This document shows, piece by piece, positions 56,119 to 64,000 of a stretch of 64,000 nucleotides of DNA. The translations under genes and the position numbers were made by a program. This stretch comes from RGIG6353 sp045660745. Its GTDB lineage: Bacteria > Bacillota > Clostridia > Oscillospirales > SIG627. The notes beneath the pieces were generated by a model. That model saw only the letters and a list, made by a program, of their open reading frames with translations, was not told the origin of the DNA and did no database searches. The stretch is taken from assembly GCA_045660745.1 (NCBI GenBank), contig JAZREJ010000014.1:1-64000 (forward strand). The letters are read 5' to 3'. How positions within the stretch are numbered: the first letter of the stretch is position 1; every line of letters begins with the position of its first letter.

Positions 56119-58515
56119 ATGAAACACGATTTTAAGCAAATCGAGAAAAAATGGCAAGATATATGGGAAGAAAAGAAGATATTTGAAGCCGAGGACAATT
56201 CCTCGAAGCCCAAATTCTTCGGACTTGTTGAATTCCCTTATCCCAGCGGTGCGGGAATGCACGTCGGACACATAAAGGCTTATTCCGGACTTGAAGTTAT
56301 CAGCCGTAAAAAGAGGATGCAGGGCTACAACGTCCTTTTCCCTATCGGCTTTGATGCTTTCGGTCTTCCTACCGAGAACTCGGCTATCAAGTTTAACACC
56401 CATCCCAGAATACTTACAGACCAAAACATTGAAAAGTTTACAAACCAATTAAAGCGTGTCGGCTTCTCGTTTGACTGGACAAGAACCATCGACACTACAG
56501 ACGAGGATTACTACAGATGGACTCAGCACATATTCCTCGAGCTCTTCAAAAACGGTCTTGCGTACCGTGATACAGCACTTGTAAACTACTGTCCTCACTG
56601 TAAGGTAGTTCTCTCCAACGAGGACTCTCAGGGCGGTAAGTGTGATATCTGTCACAACGATATCGTGCAGAAGTCCAAGGACGTATGGTATCTCAGAATA
56701 ACCAAATACGCTGACAGGCTCCTTGAGGGGCTTGAAACTGTTGATTACCTTCCTCAGGTCAAGCAGCAGCAGGTCAACTGGATAGGTAAATCCACAGGTG
56801 CCTTCGTAAACTTCAAGGTAGGCGGCACCGATGAAAACCTCCGCATATACACTACCCGCCCCGATACGCTTTTCGGAGTTACATTCATGGTAATCGCGCC
56901 TGAGCATCCCATGCTTGAGCGTGTTCGCGAAAAGATTACAAACTTTGATGCTATCGAAGCCTACCGTGAGGAATGTGCAAAGAAAACCGAATTCCAGCGC
57001 ACACAGCTCAACAAGGACAAGACAGGCGTTAAGATAGAGGGCATCTGCGGTATCAATCCTCTTAACGGAAAAGAAATCCCCATCTACATTGCCGACTACG
57101 TAATGATGGGCTACGGAACAGGTGCTATCATGGCAGTACCCGCACACGATGAGCGTGACTGGGAATTTGCAAAGAAGTTCGGAATTGATATAATTGAGGT
57201 AATCAAAGGAGGAGACATCTCTGTCGAGGCTTATGCTGGCGACGGCGAGATGGTAAACTCCGAATTTCTCAACGGATACACCAACAAGAAGGACTCTATC
57301 AAGCGCATGATTGAGCACCTTGAAGAAAAGGGCATCGGTGAAGAAGGCGTTCAGTACAAGATGAAGGACTGGGCATTCAACCGTCAGAGATACTGGGGTG
57401 AGCCCATTCCGATCGTACACTGTCCCAAGTGCGGAATGGTCCCTGTACCCGAGGAGGAGCTTCCCTTAAGGCTCCCCGAGGTCAAGAACTTTGAACCCGG
57501 TGAGGGCGGTGAGTCTCCCCTTGCAAAGATTCCCGAATTTGTCAACTGTAAATGTCCCGTCTGTGGCGAGGATGCAAAGCGTGAGACAGACACCATGCCT
57601 CAGTGGGCAGGCTCGTCCTGGTACTTCCTCCGCTACATCGACCCGAAGAACGATAAGTGTCTTGCAGATCCGGAAAAGCTCAAATACTGGATGCCTGTTG
57701 ACTGGTACAACGGCGGTATGGAGCACGTAACAAGACATATGATATACTCCCGTTTCTGGCACAAATTCCTTTACGATATGGGAGAAGTCAACACAGAAGA
57801 GCCTTACGCAAAGAGAACGGCTCAGGGTCTTATTCTCGGTCCGGACGGTGAGAAAATGTCCAAATCACGAGGAAACGTAATCGATCCGAATGAGGTTGTA
57901 GACCAGTACGGAGCAGACGTTCTGCGTACCTATATACTCTTTATGGGCGACTACGGCGCGGCGGCTCCCTGGTCGGAAAACAGCATCAAGGGATGCAAAC
58001 GTTTCCTTGACAGGTTCTGCGGACTTGTTGAAATGGCCAAGGGCAACGGAGCAACCCCAGAGCTTGAGAGTGCATTCCATAAGACCGTAAAGAAGGTCAA
58101 CCTTGATATCGACGATATGAAGTTCAACACCGCTATCGCCGCAATGATGACCCTCATCAATGACATATATGACCATGGCTCTCTCACACATGACGAGCTT
58201 CTCACATTTGCCGGTATTCTCTGTCCCTTCGCTCCTCACGTCGCTGAAGAGGTCTGGGAGATAATGGGCGGCAAGGGACTCTGCTCTGCATCTGCATTCC
58301 CCACATGGGACGAGGCAAAGTGTGAAGACAAGACCGTCGAGATTGTAGTTCAACTCATGGGCAAGGTAAGAGCAAAGCTCAACGTTCCCACCGATATCTC
58401 CAAGGAGGAGGCAATCGCACAAGCAAAGGCTGCTGTTGCATCGATGATTGAGGGACACACCGTAGTAAAAGAAATTTACGTTCCGGGAAAACTTGTAAAT
58501 CTCGTTATTAAATAA
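56119..58515 (+). CDS. leuS: leucine--tRNA ligase
   Basis: A 798-residue class I synthetase. HIGH motif as PYPSGAGMHVGHIKAY (about residues 33-48) and KMSKS as GEKMSKSRGNVIDP; zinc cysteines in CPHCKVVLSNED; the editing domain carries TTRPDTLFGVTFMV and VPAHDERDWEF. It has no T-box leader; the gap to rsfS is only 42 bases. Last gene of the plus-strand operon. Confidence 0.97.
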   Translation: MKHDFKQIEKKWQDIWEEKKIFEAEDNSSKPKFFGLVEFPYPSGAGMHVGHIKAYSGLEVISRKKRMQGYNVLFPIGFDAFGLPTENSAIKFNTHPRILTDQNIEKFTNQLKRVGFSFDWTRTIDTTDEDYYRWTQHIFLELFKNGLAYRDTALVNYCPHCKVVLSNEDSQGGKCDICHNDIVQKSKDVWYLRITKYADRLLEGLETVDYLPQVKQQQVNWIGKSTGAFVNFKVGGTDENLRIYTTRPDTLFGVTFMVIAPEHPMLERVREKITNFDAIEAYREECAKKTEFQRTQLNKDKTGVKIEGICGINPLNGKEIPIYIADYVMMGYGTGAIMAVPAHDERDWEFAKKFGIDIIEVIKGGDISVEAYAGDGEMVNSEFLNGYTNKKDSIKRMIEHLEEKGIGEEGVQYKMKDWAFNRQRYWGEPIPIVHCPKCGMVPVPEEELPLRLPEVKNFEPGEGGESPLAKIPEFVNCKCPVCGEDAKRETDTMPQWAGSSWYFLRYIDPKNDKCLADPEKLKYWMPVDWYNGGMEHVTRHMIYSRFWHKFLYDMGEVNTEEPYAKRTAQGLILGPDGEKMSKSRGNVIDPNEVVDQYGADVLRTYILFMGDYGAAAPWSENSIKGCKRFLDRFCGLVEMAKGNGATPELESAFHKTVKKVNLDIDDMKFNTAIAAMMTLINDIYDHGSLTHDELLTFAGILCPFAPHVAEEVWEIMGGKGLCSASAFPTWDEAKCEDKTVEIVVQLMGKVRAKLNVPTDISKEEAIAQAKAAVASMIEGHTVVKEIYVPGKLVNLVIK

Positions 58516-58526
58516 GTATAAACAGA

Positions 58527-58549
58527 GAGGTGTTTTAAAAAAGCACCTC
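58527..58549 (+). terminator. terminator of the smc/ftsY-to-leuS operon
   Basis: Stem GAGGTGTTTT / AAAGCACCTC with one G-U pair, then CTCTTTA. The T run is short. Confidence 0.65.
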
Positions 58550-58662
58550 CTCTTTACCCCCATCCAAAGACTTAGTAATGAGGCAAAAAGAAGTTCATTT
58601 TGTATATGTATAAATAAATTTCAATTATTTTTGAAAAAGTTTTAAAAATTACAAAAAACATC

Positions 58663-58691
58663 TTGACACTTTTCCCATTATATAGTATAAT
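58663..58691 (+). promoter_or_regulatory. consensus sigma-A promoter of rpsU
   Basis: Perfect TTGACA (58663-58668), 17 bases, perfect TATAAT (58686-58691). It is the strongest promoter in the window. The transcript leader is about 60 bases, without an obvious fold. Confidence 0.88.
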
Positions 58692-58757
58692 TTCGGATGA
58701 ATACTAAATTCGTTATGAGAATAATTTCTCTTTGAATGGCAAAGGGAGGGATATAAA

Positions 58758-58934
58758 GTGGCAGAAGTAAAAGTAAAAGAAAACGAATCTCTTGACAGTG
58801 CTATCCGCAGATTCAAAAGACAGTGCGCAAGAAGTGGAGTTTTATCTGAACTTCGTAAGCGTGAGTGCTATGAAAAGCCCAGCGTAAAGCGTAAGAAGAA
58901 ATCCGAAGCTGCACGCAAGCGCAAGTACAAATAA
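58758..58934 (+). CDS. rpsU: 30S ribosomal protein S21
   Basis: A 58-residue basic protein, read directly from the sequence. It starts at GTG 58758, eight bases after GGGAGGG, and begins VAEVKVKENESLDSAIRRF; CARSGVLSELRKRECYEKPS and a lysine/arginine tail follow. Both are typical of S21. Single gene with its own consensus promoter and terminator. Confidence 0.95.
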   Translation: MAEVKVKENESLDSAIRRFKRQCARSGVLSELRKRECYEKPSVKRKKKSEAARKRKYK

Positions 58935-58947
58935 GCAAATCGGTTTT

Positions 58948-58974
58948 GCCAACCCTGTCTTTTACAGGGTTGGC
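58948..58974 (+). terminator. terminator of rpsU
   Basis: An 11-bp perfect stem GCCAACCCTGT / ACAGGGTTGGC followed by TTTACTAATT. Confidence 0.8.
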
Positions 58975-58987
58975 TTTACTAATTAAA

Positions 58988-59037
58988 TTGGGAACACCGT
59001 AAATTTTTCTCTATATAATATAAGGAAGAGTTCCCAA
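58988..59037 (+). promoter_or_regulatory. asd promoter region flanked by an 8-bp inverted repeat
   Basis: TTGGGAAC (58988-58995) and GTTCCCAA (59030-59037) are perfect inverted copies with centres 42 bases apart. Between them lies TATATAAT (59012-59019), the probable -10, and the left copy coincides with the expected -35 region. It could be a pair of operator half-sites. The asd ATG at 59072 is preceded by TGGAGG. Confidence 0.5.
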
Positions 59038-59071
59038 ACAAACACTATTATAATTTGGAGGTATTTGCATT

Positions 59072-60148
59072 ATGGCAAAGCTTAGAGTCGGTGTCGTTGG
59101 CGGCACAGGTATGGTAGGTCAGAGATTTATCACACTTCTTGAAAACCACCCTTATTTTGATTTAACTTGTATTGCCGCAAGTGCGTCTTCCGCAGGCAAG
59201 ACCTATGAGGAGGCAGTTGCAGGCAGATGGAATATGAAGACTCCTATCCCTGAAATGGCAAAGAAGCTCATTGTTAAGGACGCTTCCGACATTGAGGCTG
59301 TTAAGGCAGATGTTGACTTCATTCTTTGTGCGGTAAACATGAAGAAGGAAGAAATCATGGCGCTTGAAGAGGCTTATGCAAAGGCTGAGATTCCCGTTGT
59401 ATCAAACAACTCCGCTCACCGCAAGACTCCCGATGTTCCCATGGTAATCCCCGAAATCAATAACGATCACATTGAGGTCATCAAATATCAGAAGAAGAGA
59501 CTTGGAACCGAAAAGGGCTTCATTGCTGTTAAGCCAAACTGCTCCATCCAGAGCTATGTTCCCTTTATTACTCCTCTTTTGAAGTTTAAGCCCACAAACG
59601 TTGTTGTTTCCACCTATCAGGCAATTTCAGGTGCAGGTAAGACATTCGAGTCTTGGCCCGAAATGATAGACAACGTTATCCCCTACATTGGCGGCGAAGA
59701 AGAGAAGAGTGAAAAGGAACCCATGAAGGTTTGGGGGCACATCGAAAACGGTGTTATCGTTGACAAGACCGATATGAAAATCACCTCTCAGTGTATCCGT
59801 GTTCCAGTAACCGACGGACACCTTGCAACCGTATTTATCTCCTTTGAAAACAAACCCTCTAAGGAGGAAATCCTTGAGGCTTGGAATAACTACTCAGGCA
59901 GACCTCAGGAGCTTGAGCTTCATACAGCTCCCAAGAAATTCCTCACCTACTTTGAAGAGGACAACCGTCCCCAGACAGGCGTTGACCGCGACCTTGAGGG
60001 CGGCATGGGTGTCAGTGCCGGCAGACTTCGTGAGGACAGCCTCTTCGACTATAAGTTCGTGGGACTTTCTCACAACACCTTAAGAGGTGCCGCAGGCGGT
60101 TCTCTCCTCCTTGCAGAGCTTCTCTATAAGGAAGGTTATCTCTATTAA
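59072..60148 (+). CDS. asd: aspartate-semialdehyde dehydrogenase, archaeal/fungal type
   Basis: A 358-residue NADP-dependent enzyme at the branch to lysine, threonine and methionine. It begins with VGVVGGTGMVGQRFITLLENHPYF (in part). The catalytic cysteine is in VKPNCSIQSYVP and the histidine in VTDGHLATVFI; the end is NTLRGAAGGSLLLAELLY. These motifs and the length are of the archaeal/fungal branch (TIGR00978-like), not the usual bacterial one. Stand-alone gene with its own promoter; no lysine riboswitch is visible. Confidence 0.93.
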   Translation: MAKLRVGVVGGTGMVGQRFITLLENHPYFDLTCIAASASSAGKTYEEAVAGRWNMKTPIPEMAKKLIVKDASDIEAVKADVDFILCAVNMKKEEIMALEEAYAKAEIPVVSNNSAHRKTPDVPMVIPEINNDHIEVIKYQKKRLGTEKGFIAVKPNCSIQSYVPFITPLLKFKPTNVVVSTYQAISGAGKTFESWPEMIDNVIPYIGGEEEKSEKEPMKVWGHIENGVIVDKTDMKITSQCIRVPVTDGHLATVFISFENKPSKEEILEAWNNYSGRPQELELHTAPKKFLTYFEEDNRPQTGVDRDLEGGMGVSAGRLREDSLFDYKFVGLSHNTLRGAAGGSLLLAELLYKEGYLY

Positions 60149-60153
60149 AATAC

Positions 60154-60183
60154 AGCAGATGCTCCCAGAGGGGAGCATCTGCT
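60154..60183. terminator. bidirectional terminator between asd and lipoprotein copy 3
   Basis: A 13-bp perfect stem AGCAGATGCTCCC / GGGAGCATCTGCT with a 4-base loop. T runs lie on both sides, so it serves the convergent asd and lipoprotein genes. Confidence 0.88.
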
Positions 60184-60191
60184 TTTTTAAA

Positions 60192-61664
60192 TTATATCTT
60201 GTCAAGCGCTTTAACAACGCTCTTATACTGATAACGTGCGCTTGTGAAACGTGTTTTATAATACGACTCAAAATTAGAGTTTCCGTTACCCATCATGCTC
60301 TGAAGCATGAAGGAGAAGCCCTGCCAACCGTCATAGATATAGCCAAAGTCAAAGGTTCTGCCTTCGATGATGATATCCATGATCTCCTTGGACTCGTTAT
60401 CTCTGAGATACCTCGTCTTAAGAGCAATCTCATAAAGAGTGGGAGTTAAGGTCTTCCAGCTTTCGGCAGAAAGAGCCTCGGTAATAATGCCTACGTACTC
60501 AGTATCCTTTGCAGTCTTAGGTACTGCGAGAATGGAGTGATATCCGTCTGCCATGGTTAGATAATTCTGCTGATTCTCGTCATACTTGGGATAAGGGATG
60601 ATTCCGACGTCATCCTCGAAATCGCGGAATTTCTGACTGGTAGGTCCGCCAAGTGAGGTTGTTGTGAAAATAGCCTTCTTTGCATAGAACATATCACCCG
60701 AAACTGCTTTTTCATTAATTCGGCTTCCGTCAAAATAAACGCCGTCAGTATTGTAGAACAACTCGTAAATATCGGTTACAATATTGTTTATCTTATCGGT
60801 CTTGATAGCTATTTGAGGAACACCGTCCGCATCCTTAGCGCAAACCGGATTATCAAATGCCCAAAGATATGTATTTACACAAGATCCGTTTGCATGAGAC
60901 ATTCCGTAAAAGTCATTCTCGTCACGCTCGTCATTACCGTCATCAACGTAAACGTCCTTAACCATCTCACGCATCTTGTCAAAGGTCCACTTACCGTCAA
61001 GAACAAGTCCGTAGACATCACCAAGCTCATAGGATGCCGCAAGATTCTTGTTGAACATCATACAATAAGTCTGAGCAATAGACGTGTAATTCAGATCAGA
61101 TACCGCAATAGGGCACTTACCGTTATAGGTGAGATCAGTCTTGTTGGATGCTGCCCACCAGGGCTTATCAAAGTTTATATGCTCAATGTCGTACCAGTTA
61201 AGGAATAGTTTCTTCGTTACAAGCTTACCTGTATCGACTGCCATACCCATGAGAAGATCAAACTCGTCGCTTCCTGCAAGAACGGTCTTTGATACGTAAT
61301 CGGAAACCTCTGTGTATGTACCGGTATAAACAACACCTATATTTATGTTGAAACGATTTTCAACAGCCTGATTCCTTGTGTACTTTGCGTCCTTGATAAG
61401 GTCGCCCTGGTTACGGTCCTCTTCCTTGATGAATATCTCGCTTTCAATGTGAGTTACTACGCGAAAATCACGTCCGCCGTAATCCACCGTAGGTAGATCA
61501 TCAGAGACAAGGCTTCTTTCATAAAAAATAGAATCCTCTTCGTAGGTCTTGATCTCGCCACCGCCGGATTTACCGCCGTTCTTATCATCGGAACAAGCCA
61601 AAAGAAGCGCTGTGGCACTAAATATCATCATAATTGCAAGTGCTAAAGACAATGCTTTTTTCAT
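60192..61664 (-). CDS. substrate-binding lipoprotein, array copy 3
   Basis: A 490-residue paralog of the genes at 216 and 1898. The signal peptide ends in LLLAC, with the cysteine at 24, then a serine/glycine/lysine linker. Shared landmarks are YEEDSIFYERSLVSDDLPTVDYGGR, WWAASNKTDLTYNGK and LTPTLYEIALKTRYLRDNESK (in parts). The start ATG at 61664 follows a GAAAGGATG stretch. Own promoter and terminator. No transporter genes nearby. Its first 155 bases are almost identical to those of copy 4. Confidence 0.75.
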   Translation of the reverse strand: MKKALSLALAIMMIFSATALLLACSDDKNGGKSGGGEIKTYEEDSIFYERSLVSDDLPTVDYGGRDFRVVTHIESEIFIKEEDRNQGDLIKDAKYTRNQAVENRFNINIGVVYTGTYTEVSDYVSKTVLAGSDEFDLLMGMAVDTGKLVTKKLFLNWYDIEHINFDKPWWAASNKTDLTYNGKCPIAVSDLNYTSIAQTYCMMFNKNLAASYELGDVYGLVLDGKWTFDKMREMVKDVYVDDGNDERDENDFYGMSHANGSCVNTYLWAFDNPVCAKDADGVPQIAIKTDKINNIVTDIYELFYNTDGVYFDGSRINEKAVSGDMFYAKKAIFTTTSLGGPTSQKFRDFEDDVGIIPYPKYDENQQNYLTMADGYHSILAVPKTAKDTEYVGIITEALSAESWKTLTPTLYEIALKTRYLRDNESKEIMDIIIEGRTFDFGYIYDGWQGFSFMLQSMMGNGNSNFESYYKTRFTSARYQYKSVVKALDKI

Positions 61665-61697
61665 AAGTATTTCATCCTTTCTTAATAATATATGTTA

Positions 61698-61726
61698 ATT
61701 ATAACACCATATCTGAAATATTTCAA
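61698..61726 (-). promoter_or_regulatory. sigma-A promoter of lipoprotein copy 3
   Basis: On the minus strand TTGAAA (61726-61721), 17 bases, TATAAT (61703-61698). The -35 is embedded in the palindrome TGAAATATTTCA. Confidence 0.78.
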
Positions 61727-61753
61727 CACTTTTTTATACACTATTGCCAAAAA

Positions 61754-61785
61754 AAATTCCTACGGCTCATCTGCCGTAGGAATTT
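61754..61785 (-). terminator. terminator of lipoprotein copy 4
   Basis: A 13-bp stem AAATTCCTACGGC / GCCGTAGGAATTT with a 6-base loop and a long T run on the minus strand. Confidence 0.88.
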
Positions 61786-61805
61786 CTTAAAATAAAGTAA
61801 AACTA

Positions 61806-63275
61806 TTACATCTTATCAAATGCCTTTATAATACTCTTATATCTGTAGCGGGCGTTCGGAAGACGCGTCTTGTAGAATGACTCAAAGTTCGTATCCCCTT
61901 TGCCCATCATAGTCTCCAGCATAAATCCAAAGCCCTGCCATCCGTCATAGATATAGCCAAAGTCGAAGGTTCTGCCCGCGATAATGATATCCATGATTTC
62001 CTTGGACTCGTTGTCTCTGAGATATCTCGTCTTAAGAGCAATTTCGTAAAGAGTGGGAGTAAGGGTCTTCCAGCTTTCAGCAGAAAGTGCTTCTGTGATG
62101 ATTCCTACGTACTCCGTATCAACACAGGTCTTGGGCACTGCAAGTACAGTGTGAAAGCCGTCTGCCATGGTGAGATAATCCTGCTGATTTTCATCATACT
62201 TGGGATAAGGAATAATTCCAATATCATCTTCAAAATTACGAAAATCTTCTGTCGTGGGTACGCCAAGTGAAGTAACTGTGAATATTGCCTTTTTGGAATA
62301 AAACATCTCTCCGGAAACAGCTTTTTCATTTATTTTGCTTCCGTCAAAATAAACACCGTCTGTGTTGTAGAACATTTCATAAAGATCTGTCACAATGTTA
62401 TTTATCTTATCGGTTTTAACGGCTATCTGAGGAACGCCGTCTGCATCCTTCACGCATATCGGATTGTCAAAAGCCCAAAGGTAAGCGCTTACGCAAGAAC
62501 CGTTGGGATGGGAAAGACCGTAGAAGTCAGTCTCGTCCTTGGTATCGTTTCCATCATCGGTGTAAACATCCTTAATGATTTCGCGGAACTTATCAAAAGT
62601 CCACTTCCCGTCAAGAACAAGTCCGTAAATATCACCAAGCTCGTAGGATGCCGCGAGATTCTTATTGAACATCATACAGTAGGTACTGGTTATTGCAGTA
62701 TGGTTAAGATCGGATACTGCAAGAAAATTTTTACCATTGTAAGTAAGGTCGGTCTTATTTGACTCTGCCCACCATGGCTTATCAAAGTTTATATGCTCTA
62801 TGTCATACCAATTAAGAAACACCTTTTGGAGCACAAGAGAGCCTGTATCAACAGCCATACCCATAAGAAGATCGAATTCATCATTACCCGCCAGAACCGT
62901 CTTCTGAACGTAGCTTGAAACCTCAGGATATGTAGCGTTATAAACAACGGTTATATCTACGTTGAATCTATTTTCAACCGCCAAATTTCTTGCATATATC
63001 GCGTCCTTGATAAGGTCCCCACGGTTGCGCTCCTCTTCCTCAACGAAGATATCCTTTATATTATGAGTTACTACCCTGAACTCACGTCCGCCGTAATCCA
63101 CTGTAGGTAAATCATCAGAGACAAGGCTTCTTTCATAAAAAATAGAATCCTCTTCGTAGGTCTTGATCTCGCCGCCGGATTTACCGCCGTTCTTATCATC
63201 GGAACAAGCCAAAAGAAGCGCTGCGGCACTAAATATCATCATAATGGCAAGTGCTAAAGACAATGCTTTTTTCAT
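61806..63275 (-). CDS. substrate-binding lipoprotein, array copy 4
   Basis: A 489-residue paralog, closest to copy 3. The signal peptide ends in LLLAC with the cysteine at 24. The mature middle differs from copy 3 at many positions (for example residues about 70-130), whereas the first 50 codons are almost the same. Landmarks as in the other copies, ending in RYKSIIKAFDKM. Own promoter and terminator, so a monocistronic unit. Confidence 0.75.
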   Translation of the reverse strand: MKKALSLALAIMMIFSAAALLLACSDDKNGGKSGGEIKTYEEDSIFYERSLVSDDLPTVDYGGREFRVVTHNIKDIFVEEEERNRGDLIKDAIYARNLAVENRFNVDITVVYNATYPEVSSYVQKTVLAGNDEFDLLMGMAVDTGSLVLQKVFLNWYDIEHINFDKPWWAESNKTDLTYNGKNFLAVSDLNHTAITSTYCMMFNKNLAASYELGDIYGLVLDGKWTFDKFREIIKDVYTDDGNDTKDETDFYGLSHPNGSCVSAYLWAFDNPICVKDADGVPQIAVKTDKINNIVTDLYEMFYNTDGVYFDGSKINEKAVSGEMFYSKKAIFTVTSLGVPTTEDFRNFEDDIGIIPYPKYDENQQDYLTMADGFHTVLAVPKTCVDTEYVGIITEALSAESWKTLTPTLYEIALKTRYLRDNESKEIMDIIIAGRTFDFGYIYDGWQGFGFMLETMMGKGDTNFESFYKTRLPNARYRYKSIIKAFDKM

Positions 63276-63307
63276 AAAAATTCTATTCCTTTCATAAATG
63301 TATAATC

Positions 63308-63336
63308 ATTGTAACATGTTTACTTGAATATTTCAA
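63308..63336 (-). promoter_or_regulatory. sigma-A promoter of lipoprotein copy 4
   Basis: On the minus strand TTGAAA (63336-63331), 17 bases, TACAAT (63313-63308). The -35 overlaps the palindrome TTGAATATTTCAA. Confidence 0.75.
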
Positions 63337-63356
63337 CACTTTTTTCACACACATAA

Positions 63357-63385
63357 AAAATCCTACGGCAAATTGTCGTAGGATT
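63357..63385 (-). terminator. terminator of lipoprotein copy 5
   Basis: Stem AAAATCCTACG.. / CGTAGGATTTT with one G-U pair and a T run on the minus strand. The core is similar to the terminator of copy 4. Confidence 0.82.
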
Positions 63386-63410
63386 TTCTTAAAATAAAGT
63401 GAAACTATTA

Positions 63411-64000
63411 TTATATTTTATCGAATGCCTTTACAACGCTCTTGTATCTGTAGCGTGCACCTGTTAAACGTGTCTTGTAGAAGGATTCGAAGTTAGAGTT
63501 TCCTTGCCCCATCATAGACTGAAGCATGAAGGAGAAGCCCTGCCATCCGTCATAGATATAGCCGAAGTCGAAGGTACGTCCCGCAATAATAATATCTAAG
63601 ATCTCCTTGGACTCGTTGTCTCTGAGATATCTCGTCTTAAGAGCGATCTCATAAAGAGTGGGAGTAAGAGTCTTCCAGCTTTCAGCAGAGAGTGCTTCGG
63701 TGATAATACCTACAAACTCCGTATCAGGACAAGTCTTGGGTACTGCAAGAATGGTGTGATAACCATCTGCCATGGTGAGATAATCCTTCTGATTCTCATC
63801 ATACTTGGGATAAGGAATGATTCCGACGTCATCCTCAAAGTCACGGAATTTTTCATCTAAGGGAGTACCGAGAGAACATGTTGTAAAGATAGCCTTCTTA
63901 GCATAGAACATATCGCGGGAGTTTGACTTCTCGTTGGACTTGCTTCCGTCAAAGTATACACCGTCGGTATTGTAAAACATTTCATAAATGTCTGTTACAA
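63411..64000 (-). CDS. substrate-binding lipoprotein, array copy 5 (C-terminal part)
   Basis: The last 196 or so codons of a fifth paralog; the frame stays open to the right edge, so the N-terminus lies outside the window. Visible landmarks are FYNTDGVYFDGSKSNEK, IIPYPKYDENQKDYLTMADGYHTILAVPKT (in parts), YEIALKTRYLRDNESKEI and YKSVVKAFDKI. The array therefore continues to the right. Confidence 0.75.
   Translation of the reverse strand, partial: VTDIYEMFYNTDGVYFDGSKSNEKSNSRDMFYAKKAIFTTCSLGTPLDEKFRDFEDDVGIIPYPKYDENQKDYLTMADGYHTILAVPKTCPDTEFVGIITEALSAESWKTLTPTLYEIALKTRYLRDNESKEILDIIIAGRTFDFGYIYDGWQGFSFMLQSMMGQGNSNFESFYKTRLTGARYRYKSVVKAFDKI

Noticed and set aside
58935..59071. Lysine riboswitch before asd
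   Set aside because: The space is short, taken up by the rpsU terminator and a promoter, with no room for the large aptamer.

Overview
The window looks like a chromosomal segment of an endospore-forming member of the Clostridia (Firmicutes), probably an uncultured gut-type species. The evidence is a Firmicutes-type housekeeping order (rimP-nusA-ylxR-ylxQ-infB-rbfA-nrnA-truB; smc-ftsY; nadD-yqeK-lcp-rsfS-leuS), sporulation genes (spoIIE, dpaA, dpaB), strong AGGAGG ribosome binding sites and textbook sigma-A promoters with 17-bp spacers. I see no rRNA, tRNA, CRISPR array, insertion sequence or prophage. No gene-free stretch exceeds 300 bases. Ranks below class are not safe from the sequence alone.

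Layout. Positions 1-3400 carry two tandem paralogous substrate-binding lipoproteins on the minus strand. Positions 3500-10700 hold the minus-strand translation/transcription operon rimP to truB, which starts from a clear promoter followed by a leader hairpin resembling a NusA-responsive attenuator. Then come pheST, a CofE-like ligase of unknown role and spoIIE, whose promoter has the unusual 21-bp spacer of Spo0A-activated genes. On the plus strand follow nfeD (apparently with an AUU start), a stomatin-like SPFH gene and the dipicolinate synthase pair dpaAB.

Positions 21500-38500 are the accessory part: a minus-strand operon of an E2-like acyltransferase without its catalytic histidine, an acyl-CoA ligase, a methyltransferase and a DMT exporter; an alpha/beta hydrolase; a plus-strand SPFH/zinc-ribbon/TPM cluster resembling Bacillus ydjI-ydjG-ydjH; a cytoplasmic glycoside-hydrolase-like protein; and a tightly coupled six-gene operon (leucine-rich repeat protein, FAD oxidoreductase, CcdA, TlpA, GH78-like, glycerophosphodiesterase). 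That operon is the best candidate for an undescribed system.

Positions 38600-46800 are a minus-strand housekeeping operon (radical SAM, TrmH-like, dprA, topA, trmFO, plsX, rnc). It diverges from a plus-strand run (small membrane protein, smc, ftsY, rdgB, yhbY, nadD, yqeK, lcp, rsfS, leuS), followed by rpsU and an archaeal/fungal-type asd. From 60192 to the right edge there are three more copies of the substrate-binding lipoprotein family, so the window is bracketed by two arrays of the same family. Two of the right-hand copies share an almost identical 5' end over more divergent middles, which suggests gene conversion.
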